NCBI GenBank assembly: GCA_002471345.1
Contig: DKPS01000015.1
Location: 1-34,969, forward strand
Direction of reading: 5' to 3'
Origin: Saprospiraceae bacterium UBA7328
GTDB lineage: Bacteria > Bacteroidota > Bacteroidia > Chitinophagales > Saprospiraceae
Length of the DNA: 34,969 nt
Part shown: piece by piece, positions 1 to 9,216 of the stretch
How the letters are laid out: the number at the start of each line of letters is the position of its first letter
How positions within the stretch are numbered: the first letter of the stretch is position 1
Translations under genes and position numbers: made by a program
The notes under the pieces: model-generated
Database searches by the model: none
What the model was told of the DNA's origin: nothing
Seen by the model: only the letters and a program-made list of their open reading frames with translations

Positions 1-165
1 AAGATGCATATTACATGGATTTCCATCCCATCCTGTACTTGCTATACCCACTAGAGGTTTACTCATATCCTCCTCTGTCATGCCAATGCCATATAGCATG
101 GCTTGTGATCCTGGTTGAGAATCATCTTGGGTAACTCTTTTACTGTATTTGTTTAGCTCTGACAA
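1..165 (-). CDS. ilvD: Dihydroxy-acid dehydratase IlvD, N-terminal part (runs off the window)
   Basis: Reading the minus strand from 165 gives 55 codons without a stop to the window edge. The peptide begins [20 protein letters not shown], then has AMLYGIG and a [16 protein letters not shown] stretch. This is the recognisable N-terminus of IlvD, including the first cysteine (NPCNMH) of its iron-sulfur cluster site. IlvD dehydrates dihydroxy-acids in the last shared steps of valine and isoleucine synthesis. The start must be TTG at 165-163, because an in-frame TAG lies two codons upstream (171-169) and the next ATG falls inside the conserved region. It begins 10 bases after the leuB stop, so it is the sixth gene of the leu operon. 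Family identity is firm; the rest of the protein is not visible. Confidence 0.9.
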   Translation of the reverse strand, partial: MSELNKYSKRVTQDDSQPGSQAMLYGIGMTEEDMSKPLVGIASTGWDGNPCNMHL

Positions 166-175
166 ATTCTACTTT

Positions 176-1237
176 TTAAGCTTTCAATATTGCATTTTTT
201 ATATAATCTCCTACCTCCGAACATTTCTTAGACACCTCTTTATCTAAATCTTCAGTTACAAAATTATCCGCCATGCTTTTATCAACAGCTGCTCTCACAG
301 TTGATGCTTCATCAGTTAAATCTAAATGATCTAGCATCATTGCTGCCGAAAGTATTGTAGCTATCGGGTTAGCAATATCCTTTCCTGCGCCTTGTGGATA
401 TGACCCATGTACAGGCTCGAATACTGATGTGCTCAAACCAATAGAAGCTGATGGCAATAGCCCAAGCGAACCTGTAATCACACTTGCCTCATCACTGATG
501 ATATCTCCAAAAAGATTTGCCGTCACCATCACATCAAACTTCTTAGGCCACTGTACAATCTGCATCGCTGCATTATCTACAAAAAGATAGTCTACTGCAA
601 TGTCAGAATAGTTACCTTCCATGTCCTGTGTTGTCTCTCTCCATAATCTTGATGAAGCCAATACATTTGCTTTGTCTATAAGAGTCAATCTTTTATCTCG
701 TCTTCCTGCATACTCGAATGCCAACTTCACTATTCGTTGTATTTCTGGCCTTGTATATGTCATAGTATCAAAAGCCATGTTTAGATCTTCTGATCTACCC
801 CTTGTGCCAAAATAAATCCCTCCTGTAAGCTCTCTAATCACTATGAAATCAGCACCTTCAATCAACTCTGCCCGTAAAGGAGACTTATGAATCAATTGCG
901 GAAAAGCTGTCACTGGTCTTATATTGGCATAGAGACCTAACATTTGTCGCATTCTTAGTAGACCTTGCTCTGGTCTTACTTTAGCTTTAGGGTCGTTGTC
1001 ATATTTTGGGTCCCCAATCGCTCCAAATAGCACTGCATCAGAATTTTCACAATTCTTAAATGTGTCTTTCGGAAATGGATCCCCTGTCTGGTCAATGGCC
1101 ACAGCCCCGACTGGACTATGATTGAATTCAAACTGATGTCCACTCAAACTTCCAACTGCTTCTAACACTTTGATAGCCTGTGCTGTAACTTCCGGTCCAA
1201 TACCGTCTCCTGCTAATGTTGCTATTGTATAATTCAT
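176..1237 (-). CDS. leuB: 3-isopropylmalate dehydrogenase LeuB
   Basis: A 353-residue isocitrate/isopropylmalate dehydrogenase family protein of normal LeuB length. It opens with the nucleotide-domain motif TIATLAGDGIGPEV. It also shows the LLRMRQMLGLYANIRPV substrate segment, RELTGGIYFG, the catalytic lysine/aspartate region (TLIDKANVLASS and VTANLFGDIISDEAS) and FEPVHGSYPQGAGKDIANP near the cofactor site. LeuB oxidatively decarboxylates 3-isopropylmalate in leucine synthesis. In organisms using citramalate it also handles 3-methylmalate, giving 2-oxobutyrate for isoleucine. It lies 20 bases after the cimA-like gene and 10 before ilvD, so it is almost certainly co-transcribed with both. Nothing looks damaged. 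Confidence 0.95.
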   Translation of the reverse strand: MNYTIATLAGDGIGPEVTAQAIKVLEAVGSLSGHQFEFNHSPVGAVAIDQTGDPFPKDTFKNCENSDAVLFGAIGDPKYDNDPKAKVRPEQGLLRMRQMLGLYANIRPVTAFPQLIHKSPLRAELIEGADFIVIRELTGGIYFGTRGRSEDLNMAFDTMTYTRPEIQRIVKLAFEYAGRRDKRLTLIDKANVLASSRLWRETTQDMEGNYSDIAVDYLFVDNAAMQIVQWPKKFDVMVTANLFGDIISDEASVITGSLGLLPSASIGLSTSVFEPVHGSYPQGAGKDIANPIATILSAAMMLDHLDLTDEASTVRAAVDKSMADNFVTEDLDKEVSKKCSEVGDYIKNAILKA

Positions 1238-1257
1238 CTACTTTCTCAAACTCTTTT

Positions 1258-2808
1258 TTATGCGATTTTTACTTTTGGTAATTCTATTTGATTCTTGTTT
1301 TCTAGAATGTTGAGCATTTTAATTGTTGCTTTGATAGCGGCTATTGCCTGATCTGAATCTAATCCATTTGTCTTAAAATCATTCCCCTTAAAGTTCCAAG
1401 TTATAACTGTGTGGCAAAGTGCATCTGTTTTTCCCCCGGGAGGAATAGTCACATTGTAGTCTATCAGTTCTGGGTAATCTTTTCCCAGGTCATCATATAT
1501 TTTCCAAAGGGCATTCATAAATGCATCATATTGACCATCACCTGATGCCGTTTGCTTATGCAATTTTCCATCTAACTCAACACAGATTGAAGCTGTAGAC
1601 TCTAGCCCTTCTGCCACAGAAAGAGAGTAATTCTTAATCTTTATCTTTTGCTCTATTTCTTGACTCTTTAGTACATCTACAATGATGAATGGTAAGTCTT
1701 CTTTGGTTACGATCTGCTTCTTATCGCCTAGTTCGTTGATCTTTTTTGTCAGCTTTTTCATTGAGTCAGTATCTAGCTCAATTCCAATTTCTTCTAAATT
1801 CTTTTTGATACTTGCTTTACCTGCCAATTTGCCTAGGGCATAAACTCTTTTTCTATTGAAACGCTCTGGCTTTAATTCATTATGGTATAAGTCTTTTTTA
1901 TTGTCCCCATCTGCATGTATTCCACTAGTCTGTGTAAACACAAATTCTCCTATAAGTGGCTTGTTCCCAGGGATTCTTATACCAGAAAATGATTCTATCA
2001 TCTTACATACGGGAAAAAGCTTTCTCTCTTCCACATTAATTTCACAATCTAAGTGGTCTCTCAACACTCCAATTACACTGGACAGGGCTACATTTCCAGC
2101 CCGTTCTCCAAGTCCATTCAATGTAGTATGAATGCCATTGATTCCAGCTTTCACCGCCGAAAAGACATTGGCAGTAGCCAAATCATAGTCGTTGTGTGCA
2201 TGAAAATCAAAATTTACTTCTGGATATCTAGATTTAAGATCAGAACAATATTCAAAAGTCTGATCTGGATTCAATACTCCTAAAGTGTCAGGAAGCATAA
2301 ATCGATTTACACCTTCATCTTTCAGCTCATCTATCATGGTATATACATACTCTTTCGAATCTTTCATACCATTGGACCAATCCTCAAAATAGATATTGAC
2401 AATGATGCCCATTTTATTTGCATTTGCCAATACCTGTTTTATATCTGAAAGATGTTCTTCTTGTGTTTTACGGAGTTGATATTTGCAATGCTTGAGTGAA
2501 CCTTTAGTAAGCAAGTTATTCACTTTTGCACCAGCATTTTTGATCCATTCTAATGATCGAGTGCCATCTACAAATCCTAATATCTCTACAGCATTTTCAT
2601 AACCATTCTTCTTTGCCCATGCAATGATATTCTTTACTGCTCTAAACTCTCCTTCAGACACATGAGCAGAAGCAATTTCCAAACGATCTACTTTAAGCTC
2701 TTCAAGAAGAAGTCGAGCCATTTGAAGTTTTTCACTATCTGTAAAGGATACACCCGATGTCTGTTCGCCATCTCGAAGAGTAGTATCCATTATGTTTATT
2801 TTCATCAT
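1258..2808 (-). CDS. cimA: (R)-citramalate synthase, Leptospira CimA-like, with regulatory domain
   Basis: A 516-residue member of the isopropylmalate synthase superfamily. The TIM-barrel catalytic half has DTTLRDGEQ (residues 8-16), metal-binding HAHND (203-207) and NGLGERAGN. A C-terminal LeuA-type regulatory domain follows, with GDGQYDAFMNAL and YNVTIPPGGKTDAL. From memory it aligns with the characterised Leptospira interrogans citramalate synthase with a constant offset of 4. The residues described there as pyruvate-selective map here to Leu77, Leu100 and Tyr140, and catalytic Arg16/Asp17, Glu146 and Thr179 to Arg12/Asp13, Glu142 and Thr175. Condensing pyruvate with acetyl-CoA would give citramalate for isoleucine. 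It sits between leuD and leuB, whose enzymes carry the next steps. The alternative is a second isopropylmalate synthase; the pocket residues argue against that. Confidence 0.82.
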   Translation of the reverse strand: MMKINIMDTTLRDGEQTSGVSFTDSEKLQMARLLLEELKVDRLEIASAHVSEGEFRAVKNIIAWAKKNGYENAVEILGFVDGTRSLEWIKNAGAKVNNLLTKGSLKHCKYQLRKTQEEHLSDIKQVLANANKMGIIVNIYFEDWSNGMKDSKEYVYTMIDELKDEGVNRFMLPDTLGVLNPDQTFEYCSDLKSRYPEVNFDFHAHNDYDLATANVFSAVKAGINGIHTTLNGLGERAGNVALSSVIGVLRDHLDCEINVEERKLFPVCKMIESFSGIRIPGNKPLIGEFVFTQTSGIHADGDNKKDLYHNELKPERFNRKRVYALGKLAGKASIKKNLEEIGIELDTDSMKKLTKKINELGDKKQIVTKEDLPFIIVDVLKSQEIEQKIKIKNYSLSVAEGLESTASICVELDGKLHKQTASGDGQYDAFMNALWKIYDDLGKDYPELIDYNVTIPPGGKTDALCHTVITWNFKGNDFKTNGLDSDQAIAAIKATIKMLNILENKNQIELPKVKIA

Positions 2809-2856
2809 ACAGATATTGATTGATAGAGCATGGGTTTACTTCTGGCAAAAATGATG

Positions 2857-3453
2857 CTATTCTGCTCTTGCCGTTTCGAAAGTTTCGATTTTGTCAGATA
2901 TGCTTAGTAAATAGTCAATATCGTCGTAGCCATTCAGGAGGCATTTTTTCTTATATGGATTGATATCAAAGTCTGTTTCGACTGCTGTGGAAGTGATTTT
3001 AAAAGTCTGAGATTCTAGATTCACTTCAAATTTTACATCTGGATCTTTTTCTATTTCAGAAAAAATTTGAGCCAAAAAATCTTCGCTCACTGTTATCGGA
3101 AGTATGCCATTATTCAGGGCATTGTTTTTAAAAATATCAGCAAAAAAGCTTGATACCACCACTTTAAATCCATAATCACCCACAGCCCAAGCTGCATGTT
3201 CTCTACTCGATCCGCAACCAAAGTTCTTTCCTCCTACGAGTATTTTACCTCTGTATATGGGATTATTCAATACGAAATCAGGAATAGGTTGATCGCTGTT
3301 ATCATATCTCCAATCTCTAAATAAGTTCTCTCCAAAGCCATCTCTCGTAGTAGCTTTTAAAAACCTTGCTGGAATAATCTGGTCAGTATCTACATTCTCA
3401 ATAGGAAGTGGTACTGCTGTAGATATTGTATGTCGAAATTTGTCAATTGCCAT
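2857..3453 (-). CDS. leuD: 3-isopropylmalate dehydratase small subunit LeuD
   Basis: At 198 residues this is the usual LeuD length. It opens with the swivelling-domain pattern [16 protein letters not shown] and contains [16 protein letters not shown], the substrate-contacting loop conserved in aconitase-family small subunits, followed by [19 protein letters not shown]. It pairs with LeuC, encoded 15 bases upstream, to form the heterodimer that isomerises 2- to 3-isopropylmalate. The same pair acts on citramalate in CimA-using organisms, which fits the cimA-like gene 48 bases downstream. No irregularity was seen. Confidence 0.95.
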   Translation of the reverse strand: MAIDKFRHTISTAVPLPIENVDTDQIIPARFLKATTRDGFGENLFRDWRYDNSDQPIPDFVLNNPIYRGKILVGGKNFGCGSSREHAAWAVGDYGFKVVVSSFFADIFKNNALNNGILPITVSEDFLAQIFSEIEKDPDVKFEVNLESQTFKITSTAVETDFDINPYKKKCLLNGYDDIDYLLSISDKIETFETARAE

Positions 3454-3468
3454 CTCTTCTTCTCTTTC

Positions 3469-4872
3469 TTAATTCTGTAAAATAGTACGTGGGTCAATAA
3501 TTTTTCCTGTAATTGCTACAGCTGCCGCAGTAAGCGGGCTTGCTAAAAGTGTACGTGATCCAGGCCCCTGTCTGCCTTCAAAATTTCTATTAGAGGTGGA
3601 CACTGCATATTTGCCTTTTGGCACTTTATCATCATTCATAGCTAAACATGCCGAACAACCAGGCTGTCTCATTTTGAAACCTGCTTCTTCTAAAACATCT
3701 ACAATTCCTTCTTTTATGGCTTGTTTTTCTACTTGCTTTGATCCAGGAACAATCCATGCAGTTATGTTGTCTGCTTTCTTTTTTCCCTTAACAAAATCCG
3801 CTACAGATCTTAAATCCTCAATTCTTCCATTGGTACAACTTCCTACAAAAACATAATCGACTTTCTTTCCAATCATTACATCACCATCCTTAAAACCCAT
3901 ATATTCCAATGATTTTTGGAAACTTGGAACCTCTTTACTTGATATATCTCCTACAGAAGGGATACTGCCTGTTATGCCTACGCCCATTCCAGGATTAGTA
4001 CCATAAGTAATCATAGGTTCTATATCAGCAGCATCGAATTTTAATTCTTCATCAAATACTGCATCAGCGTCAGTATTAAGCTTTGTCCATTTAGCTATGG
4101 CCTTATCCCAATCTGTGCCTTTTGGCGCATATTCTCTTCCTTCCACATAATCAAAAGTTTTTTGATCTGGAGCAATCAGTCCTCCTCTTGCTCCCATCTC
4201 AATACTCATATTACATACAGTCATTCGAGCCTCCATGCTCATCGATCTGAATACTTCACCGGCATACTCCACAAAAAAACCTGTTGCACCACTAGCAGAT
4301 ATTTCACTAATGATATATAAAATCACATCCTTAGAAGTCACTCCGTTTTTGAGTGATCCATTTACAGTGATTCTCATTTTCTTTGGTTTTGGCTGCAGAA
4401 TACACTGAGTGGCCAAAACCATTTCCACTTCAGAGGTTCCAATGCCAAATGCAATAGTTCCAAATGCACCATGAGTCGAAGTGTGACTATCTCCACATAC
4501 CATTGTCATCCCTGGCTGCGTGATCCCCATCTGTGGGCCTACTACATGAACTATTCCCTGATAAGGGTGATTGAGGCCATAAAGTTCTACTCCATGTTGC
4601 TCACAATTCTCAGTCAGCTTATCTACCTGATATTTTGACAATTTGTCCTTAATAGGAAGATGCTGATCTATCGTTGGAACATTATGATCAGGAGTTGCCA
4701 CTGTTCTTTCAGGTCTTCTGACCTTTAGTCCCCTTTTGTTAATTCCATTAAATGCCTGAGGAGAGGTGACCTCATGGATTAGGTGCTTGTCAATATACAA
4801 TACACTTGGACCACCTTCAATTTCATCTATGACATGGGCATCCCATATCTTATCGAATAACGTTTTTCCCAT
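3469..4872 (-). CDS. leuC: 3-isopropylmalate dehydratase large subunit LeuC
   Basis: A 467-residue aconitase-family large subunit that starts with the LeuC signature [13 protein letters not shown]. It carries [20 protein letters not shown] and the iron-sulfur ligands: one cysteine in VGSCTNGR and two in [10 protein letters not shown], which together hold the [4Fe-4S] cluster. It closes with the typical [20 protein letters not shown] stretch. LeuC is the catalytic partner of LeuD in leucine synthesis and plausibly also in the citramalate route. It begins 12 bases after the leuA stop, indicating tight operon coupling. Length and motifs are complete. Confidence 0.96.
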   Translation of the reverse strand: MGKTLFDKIWDAHVIDEIEGGPSVLYIDKHLIHEVTSPQAFNGINKRGLKVRRPERTVATPDHNVPTIDQHLPIKDKLSKYQVDKLTENCEQHGVELYGLNHPYQGIVHVVGPQMGITQPGMTMVCGDSHTSTHGAFGTIAFGIGTSEVEMVLATQCILQPKPKKMRITVNGSLKNGVTSKDVILYIISEISASGATGFFVEYAGEVFRSMSMEARMTVCNMSIEMGARGGLIAPDQKTFDYVEGREYAPKGTDWDKAIAKWTKLNTDADAVFDEELKFDAADIEPMITYGTNPGMGVGITGSIPSVGDISSKEVPSFQKSLEYMGFKDGDVMIGKKVDYVFVGSCTNGRIEDLRSVADFVKGKKKADNITAWIVPGSKQVEKQAIKEGIVDVLEEAGFKMRQPGCSACLAMNDDKVPKGKYAVSTSNRNFEGRQGPGSRTLLASPLTAAAVAITGKIIDPRTILQN

Positions 4873-4884
4873 CTAAATTTATCC

Positions 4885-6051
4885 TTAAGCTACTTCAGCT
4901 TTTAAGTTTTGCAATATGAAATGTAGGTCTTCATCAATGACCTCCTTTTTTTGGTCCGCTAAAGTAAGAAAATCACTGTATGCGATATCTAATTCTCTCT
5001 TGGTAAGGTTGTGACCAATATTCTTAAATCTATAAGCTAGTGCTGCCCTTCCAGAGCGAGCAGTCAAAACAATTTGTGAACTGTTAACTCCAACCTCTTT
5101 TGGGTCTATGATTTCGTAAGTTGACCTTTCTTTGATTACTCCATCTTGGTGTATACCGGATGAGTGCGCAAATGCATTGTCACCTACAATTGCCTTATTA
5201 GCTTGTACTACTACACCCATTTCTTCACAAACTTCTCTACTCAATGGATACAATAATGGAGTATTTACTCCTGTGACAAACTTGTCGCTCAATCTATGTT
5301 TTAGCACCATAACCACTTCCTCTAGACTACAATTTCCTGCTCTTTCTCCGATGCCATTCATAGTACATTCTATCTGAGTAGCACCATTGATTACACCTGC
5401 TATTGAATTAGCTGTTGCCATTCCTAGGTCATTGTGGCAGTGCGTAGAGATTGTGCAGTTATCAATTCCTTTTACATGCTCTACTAGGTATTTAATCTTT
5501 TCACCATACTCAGATGGAAGGCAATAGCCTGTAGTATCCGGAATATTTAAAACAGTTGCTCCTGCATCTACTACAGCTTGAATAACTTGGGCCAAATAAA
5601 CATTATCAGTACGGCCGGCATCTTCTGCATAGAACTCTACATCTTCTACAAATGATTTAGCATAAAGTACAGATTTTCGCGCCCTTTCTATTACTCTTTC
5701 CTTAGTCGTCCTGAGCTTATCAAATACGTGACTGTCTGAGGTCCCTAAACCCGTATGAATTCTAGGTCGTTTAGCGGTAGAAAGAGCTTCCGCAGCACAT
5801 TTGATATCTGCTTCAACAGCTCTTGATAATCCGCAAACAACTACATCTTGAGATATCATTGAACCAATTGACATCACTGCCTCAAAATCTCCAGGGCTTG
5901 AAATAGGAAAACCCGCTTCTATCACATCAACTCCTAGCTCCTCCAATCTTTTTGCCAGTTTTAGTTTTGGCTCCTTAGCCAATTTACAGCCTGGAACTTG
6001 CTCCCCATCACGCAATGTGGTGTCAAAAATTTGTATTTGTTTCTTAGACAT
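4885..6051 (-). CDS. leuA: 2-isopropylmalate synthase LeuA, short form without regulatory domain
   Basis: A 388-residue HMGL-like TIM-barrel synthase. It has [13 protein letters not shown] near the N-terminus, IEAGFP, the metal ligands [11 protein letters not shown], and [14 protein letters not shown]. The linker subdomain ([12 protein letters not shown], then [10 protein letters not shown]) is present. The protein ends at the point where the roughly 130-residue leucine-sensing domain of classical LeuA (about 520 residues) would begin. It condenses 2-oxoisovalerate with acetyl-CoA, the first committed step of leucine synthesis. It is the first gene of the minus-strand leu operon, with a 279-base divergent intergenic region upstream. 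The short form is, to my recollection, common in Bacteroidota, so this is probably not a recent truncation. Confidence 0.93.
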   Translation of the reverse strand: MSKKQIQIFDTTLRDGEQVPGCKLAKEPKLKLAKRLEELGVDVIEAGFPISSPGDFEAVMSIGSMISQDVVVCGLSRAVEADIKCAAEALSTAKRPRIHTGLGTSDSHVFDKLRTTKERVIERARKSVLYAKSFVEDVEFYAEDAGRTDNVYLAQVIQAVVDAGATVLNIPDTTGYCLPSEYGEKIKYLVEHVKGIDNCTISTHCHNDLGMATANSIAGVINGATQIECTMNGIGERAGNCSLEEVVMVLKHRLSDKFVTGVNTPLLYPLSREVCEEMGVVVQANKAIVGDNAFAHSSGIHQDGVIKERSTYEIIDPKEVGVNSSQIVLTARSGRAALAYRFKNIGHNLTKRELDIAYSDFLTLADQKKEVIDEDLHFILQNLKAEVA

Positions 6052-6147
6052 AATTTGCCATTATTCTCTGTATAAACTAAGATAGATTCATATCAATCAT
6101 TTTTCACGACTAAAAAACAAAACAATTACAAAGCAAGAACAAAAAAT

Positions 6148-6160
6148 ATTTGTCACAAAT
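6148..6160. promoter_or_regulatory. Perfect 13-base palindrome in the leu upstream region (possible operator)
   Basis: The sequence ATTTGTCACAAAT is a perfect inverted repeat with 6-base arms around a central C at 6154. It lies about 100 bases upstream of the leuA start, in the divergent region shared with the gene at 6331. Position and symmetry would suit a dimeric repressor, but I cannot name one. In AT-rich DNA a palindrome this short can also arise by chance. Confidence 0.3.
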
Positions 6161-6281
6161 GGTTGTTTATCAGCAGATTATATCATGTTTATTTACAACC
6201 TCTGGATGAAAAATCATTTCCTATTGTTGAAATAAATGTTAAACAGATTACATTTAATATGTTCATTCTCAACAATGGCTA

Positions 6282-6289
6282 TAAATTTG
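6282..6289 (+). promoter_or_regulatory. Candidate Bacteroidota -7 element for the gene at 6331
   Basis: TAAATTTG matches the TAnnTTTG -7 consensus of the Bacteroidota primary sigma factor and lies 41 bases before the ATG. No clear TTG occurs 18-21 bases upstream, so the -33 half is missing or degenerate. I saw no equally good element for leuA on the other strand. Confidence 0.33.
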
Positions 6290-6330
6290 ATGTACATGTA
6301 GAGATGACGAACAAATAGAAGAAACCATTA

Positions 6331-7872
6331 ATGCCTAAGCAGTCTACAGATCATCTAATCACATTAATAAAAAGGTTAACACCTGCTGAAAAGCGCCATT
6401 TCAAAATATTTGTCAATCGTAACAACCCTAAAGAGGATCCCATTTTTCTTAAATTATTCGACTTCATTGATAAGAAAAAAGAGTATGATGAAGCTGCGGT
6501 TTTGAATGAAATAAAAAGCATTAAGAAAAGTCAATTAGCTAATGTAAAAGCTAATCTTTTTAAACAAGTTCTCTCCTCTCTCAAATTGCAAATGCGTAAC
6601 AATCTCACAGATATCAACATTAGAGAGCAAATTGATTTTGCAAGGATACTTTATGCAAAAGGGCTCTATAAAGGGGCTCTTGGCCAATTAGAAAAATCAA
6701 AAAAGGCAGCAGAGGATAAAGAAAAATTTTCACTGCTTCAAAATATATTAGAATTTGAGAAACACATAGAAAGCCTTTATATCACAGGGAGTATGTATCC
6801 CAAAGCCAAAGCTCTGACAAAAGAGAGTAATAAAAATCTGAAAAGAATAGCTACAGAAAATGAGCTTTCAGATTTTTCACTTTCGCTTTATGGTTTATAT
6901 CTCCAATATGGCTATGTGAAAAATAAAAGGGACTTCAATTTCGTCACTGATTATTTTAGATCGAGACTTCCAGATGTTGATGAAAAGGAGTTGGGGTTCA
7001 TGGGAAAGCTGAGTCTCTATCAGTCTTATGTGTGGTACTATAATATGGTCCAGAATTTCGCATACTACTTTAAATATGCTCAAAAGTGGATGAACCTTTT
7101 TGTAGAAAATCCATATTGGATCGACGAAGAAACAAGTCTTTTTATAAAAGGCTATCACAATGTTTTGAATGGTTTATTCATGTGTGCTCGTCCAGAAAAA
7201 TTCGAAAAAAGACTTAAAGAATTAAAATCTTTGGAAAGAGACTATAATCTCAATTTTCTTGATAATCAGAGATCTTCTTATAAACTTTTTGAAATAACGC
7301 ATGACATTAATCAGGTTTACTTAAAAGGTAATTATGAAAACTCAATAGACAAGGCCTATGAGATTTCTAAAATTGTAATTGATAACCCATTCGAATGGGA
7401 TAATTTCAGAATCATGATGTTCGACTATAAAGTTGCTTGCATTTATTTTGGTGCAGCTGACCTTGACAACTGTATTCTTCATCTCAATCGTGTAACGAAT
7501 GTGATCCGACCGGATTTGAGGGGAGATATTCAATGCTTTGCTCGAATTCTCAATATTATTGCTCATTTTGATCTTGGAAATGAGGACCTTGTATCACATC
7601 AAATTAGATCAACATATAGATTTATAAGTAAAATGGACAATATCCAAAAAGTACATAAAGAGATCTTTTCATTCTTGAGAAGAACTCCGAATATGACTGA
7701 AGATATGATGCCTAAAGAATTCTTCAAGTTGAAAAGCAAATTGCTCATTTTAAAGAAAGATCCGTTTGAGCGTCGTCCATTTTTTTATCTGGACATCATC
7801 TCTTGGCTCGATAGCAAGATTGATGGCATTACTATGGCTGAAGCTGTAAGGCGGAATGCTTTTTTTGGATAA
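6331..7872 (+). CDS. Large helical protein of unknown function
   Basis: A 513-residue protein that I do not recognise by name. It has no signal peptide or membrane segment and so is probably cytoplasmic. The N-terminus has a basic stretch, LIKRLTPAEKRHFKIF, followed by KKSQLANVKANLFKQVLSSL. I associate this arrangement with uncharacterised Bacteroidota proteins. The remainder is almost entirely charged amphipathic helix with many aromatic residues (YQSYVWYYNMVQNFAYYFKY), resembling degenerate TPR-like helical pairs, though no repeat is clean enough to count. Gene order gives no function: it diverges from the leu operon and converges on an ABC exporter. The ATG at 6331 is the natural start. 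Confidence 0.8.
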   Translation: MPKQSTDHLITLIKRLTPAEKRHFKIFVNRNNPKEDPIFLKLFDFIDKKKEYDEAAVLNEIKSIKKSQLANVKANLFKQVLSSLKLQMRNNLTDINIREQIDFARILYAKGLYKGALGQLEKSKKAAEDKEKFSLLQNILEFEKHIESLYITGSMYPKAKALTKESNKNLKRIATENELSDFSLSLYGLYLQYGYVKNKRDFNFVTDYFRSRLPDVDEKELGFMGKLSLYQSYVWYYNMVQNFAYYFKYAQKWMNLFVENPYWIDEETSLFIKGYHNVLNGLFMCARPEKFEKRLKELKSLERDYNLNFLDNQRSSYKLFEITHDINQVYLKGNYENSIDKAYEISKIVIDNPFEWDNFRIMMFDYKVACIYFGAADLDNCILHLNRVTNVIRPDLRGDIQCFARILNIIAHFDLGNEDLVSHQIRSTYRFISKMDNIQKVHKEIFSFLRRTPNMTEDMMPKEFFKLKSKLLILKKDPFERRPFFYLDIISWLDSKIDGITMAEAVRRNAFFG

Positions 7873-7900
7873 AAGTTATTCTGTTAAATAATTTTATCCA
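7866..7900. terminator. Hairpin between convergent genes, possible bidirectional terminator
   Basis: TGGATAAAA (7866-7874) pairs with TTTTATCCA (7892-7900). Inside, TTATT (7876-7880) pairs with AATAA (7887-7891), leaving one bulged G and a six-base loop. The 14-pair stem contains the stop codons of both convergent genes (7870-7872 and 7894-7896). Lack of a long uridine run after the stem weakens the case for classical intrinsic termination. Confidence 0.45.
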
Positions 7901-9216
7901 TTATAGAATATCCACTTACCTAATTCCTTAAATGACGCTTTTTTTCCGTACATGAGAATCCCTATTCTATAAATTCTTCCTGCTAACCAAGTGAGTGCAA
8001 TCACTGTAACAATCGAACTTAACACAGATGCAACTATTTGCCACATAGGTGGATCCACAGCTAACCTCACAGGCATTACCACCGGACCAAAAAACGGAAG
8101 TATAGAAGACCAAACCGCCATTGTACTATGCGGAGCAGTAACTGCAGCAATTGCGATGTAAAAAGCGATAATCATAGGAAGCGTAGCCACCATAGTAAGT
8201 GCTTGTGCGTCCTGAATATCATCACCCATTGCTGAACCAACAGCCGCGAATAACGCAGAATATGTTAGATATCCTACAAGGAAATAGAAAATGTATAAAG
8301 GAACTATCATTGCCCAATTGATTGATGACAACTCCTTCATAACTCCCACCACATTCTCATCCAATTTAATTCCTTCTTGGGTCATTGCTTCAGTTATAGC
8401 TGCTGTATCGCCTCCGAAATCCATTGCCGATATTCCTAAAATAGAAGTTCCTACAATAGATATTACGATCATAAGGACAGCCCAAATAAGAACCTGCAAA
8501 AGCCCGACAGAACCTACTCCTAGTATTTTACCCATCATTAACTGAAATGGTTTAATAGATGAAATAAGCACTTCTACAATTCTATTTATTTTCTCCTCTG
8601 AAACACTTCTCATCACCTGACTACCATAAATCATGACCATCATGAAAAGTAAAAATCCAACTATACCACCTAGTACTGAACTTACAGTAGAAGTAAGAGA
8701 AGAAATATCTTTAGCAGTTTCTTTTATTGTCTTGGGAGATACATTCAGGTCTGTATCTATCAAATCTAATTGTGATTGATCGATACCCAGAGTTTGAATT
8801 TTAAAATTTCTCACTTTTTTACTGTAAAGCCTTTCAATGGTGCTAGTTTCATCTATTGCTAGTTGCTCATCAGAATGAAAAACAATATCGTAGTTAGTTA
8901 CATCCGTGCTGATAGGAGGTAGTTCAATAATCCCATCTATTTTTTCTGCGAGATAAGCTTCTTTCGCAGTTTCTAAATCTGAATAATCATAGCTGAGAGT
9001 CAAATTGTTTCTCTTTGTTTCAGATTGATCTACAATTCCAGCATTATCTATTACTGCCAAATTTTTGACATTGTCAGACCCTCTAGACATTATAAAGAAA
9101 AGCGCGGCATAGAAGACTACTATTCCGATAGGAGCTAAAAACGTCGTCAATAAAAAGCTTTTACTTTTTACTCTTGTCCAAAACTCTCTTTGTAGTATCA
9201 GTAATATATTATTCAT
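7894..9216 (-). CDS. ABC-2 type exporter permease (NatB-like)
   Basis: A 440-residue membrane protein of the ABC-2/NatB group. After LQREFWTRVKSKSFLLTT comes the first membrane helix (about residues 25-45). A large, poorly hydrophobic domain follows (about 50-175), and then a block of about five helices. VMRSVSEEKINRIVEVLISS, between the second and third helices, is the typical permease coupling segment. The protein would form the channel for the ATPase encoded just upstream; the two genes overlap by 8 bases, so they are translationally linked. NatAB-type systems export sodium or antibiotics in some bacteria, but the substrate here cannot be read from sequence. Confidence 0.85.
   Translation of the reverse strand: MNNILLILQREFWTRVKSKSFLLTTFLAPIGIVVFYAALFFIMSRGSDNVKNLAVIDNAGIVDQSETKRNNLTLSYDYSDLETAKEAYLAEKIDGIIELPPISTDVTNYDIVFHSDEQLAIDETSTIERLYSKKVRNFKIQTLGIDQSQLDLIDTDLNVSPKTIKETAKDISSLTSTVSSVLGGIVGFLLFMMVMIYGSQVMRSVSEEKINRIVEVLISSIKPFQLMMGKILGVGSVGLLQVLIWAVLMIVISIVGTSILGISAMDFGGDTAAITEAMTQEGIKLDENVVGVMKELSSINWAMIVPLYIFYFLVGYLTYSALFAAVGSAMGDDIQDAQALTMVATLPMIIAFYIAIAAVTAPHSTMAVWSSILPFFGPVVMPVRLAVDPPMWQIVASVLSSIVTVIALTWLAGRIYRIGILMYGKKASFKELGKWIFYNG

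Noticed and set aside
621..815. Small plus-strand frames opposite leuB, cimA, leuC and other genes
   Set aside because: They run antisense to strongly conserved coding regions and show no family features; they are shadows of the real frames.
6061..6110. Short minus-strand reading frame before leuA as a leader peptide
   Set aside because: The frame beginning at ATGATTGATATG has only one leucine codon and no adjacent terminator-like stem, so attenuation is not supported.
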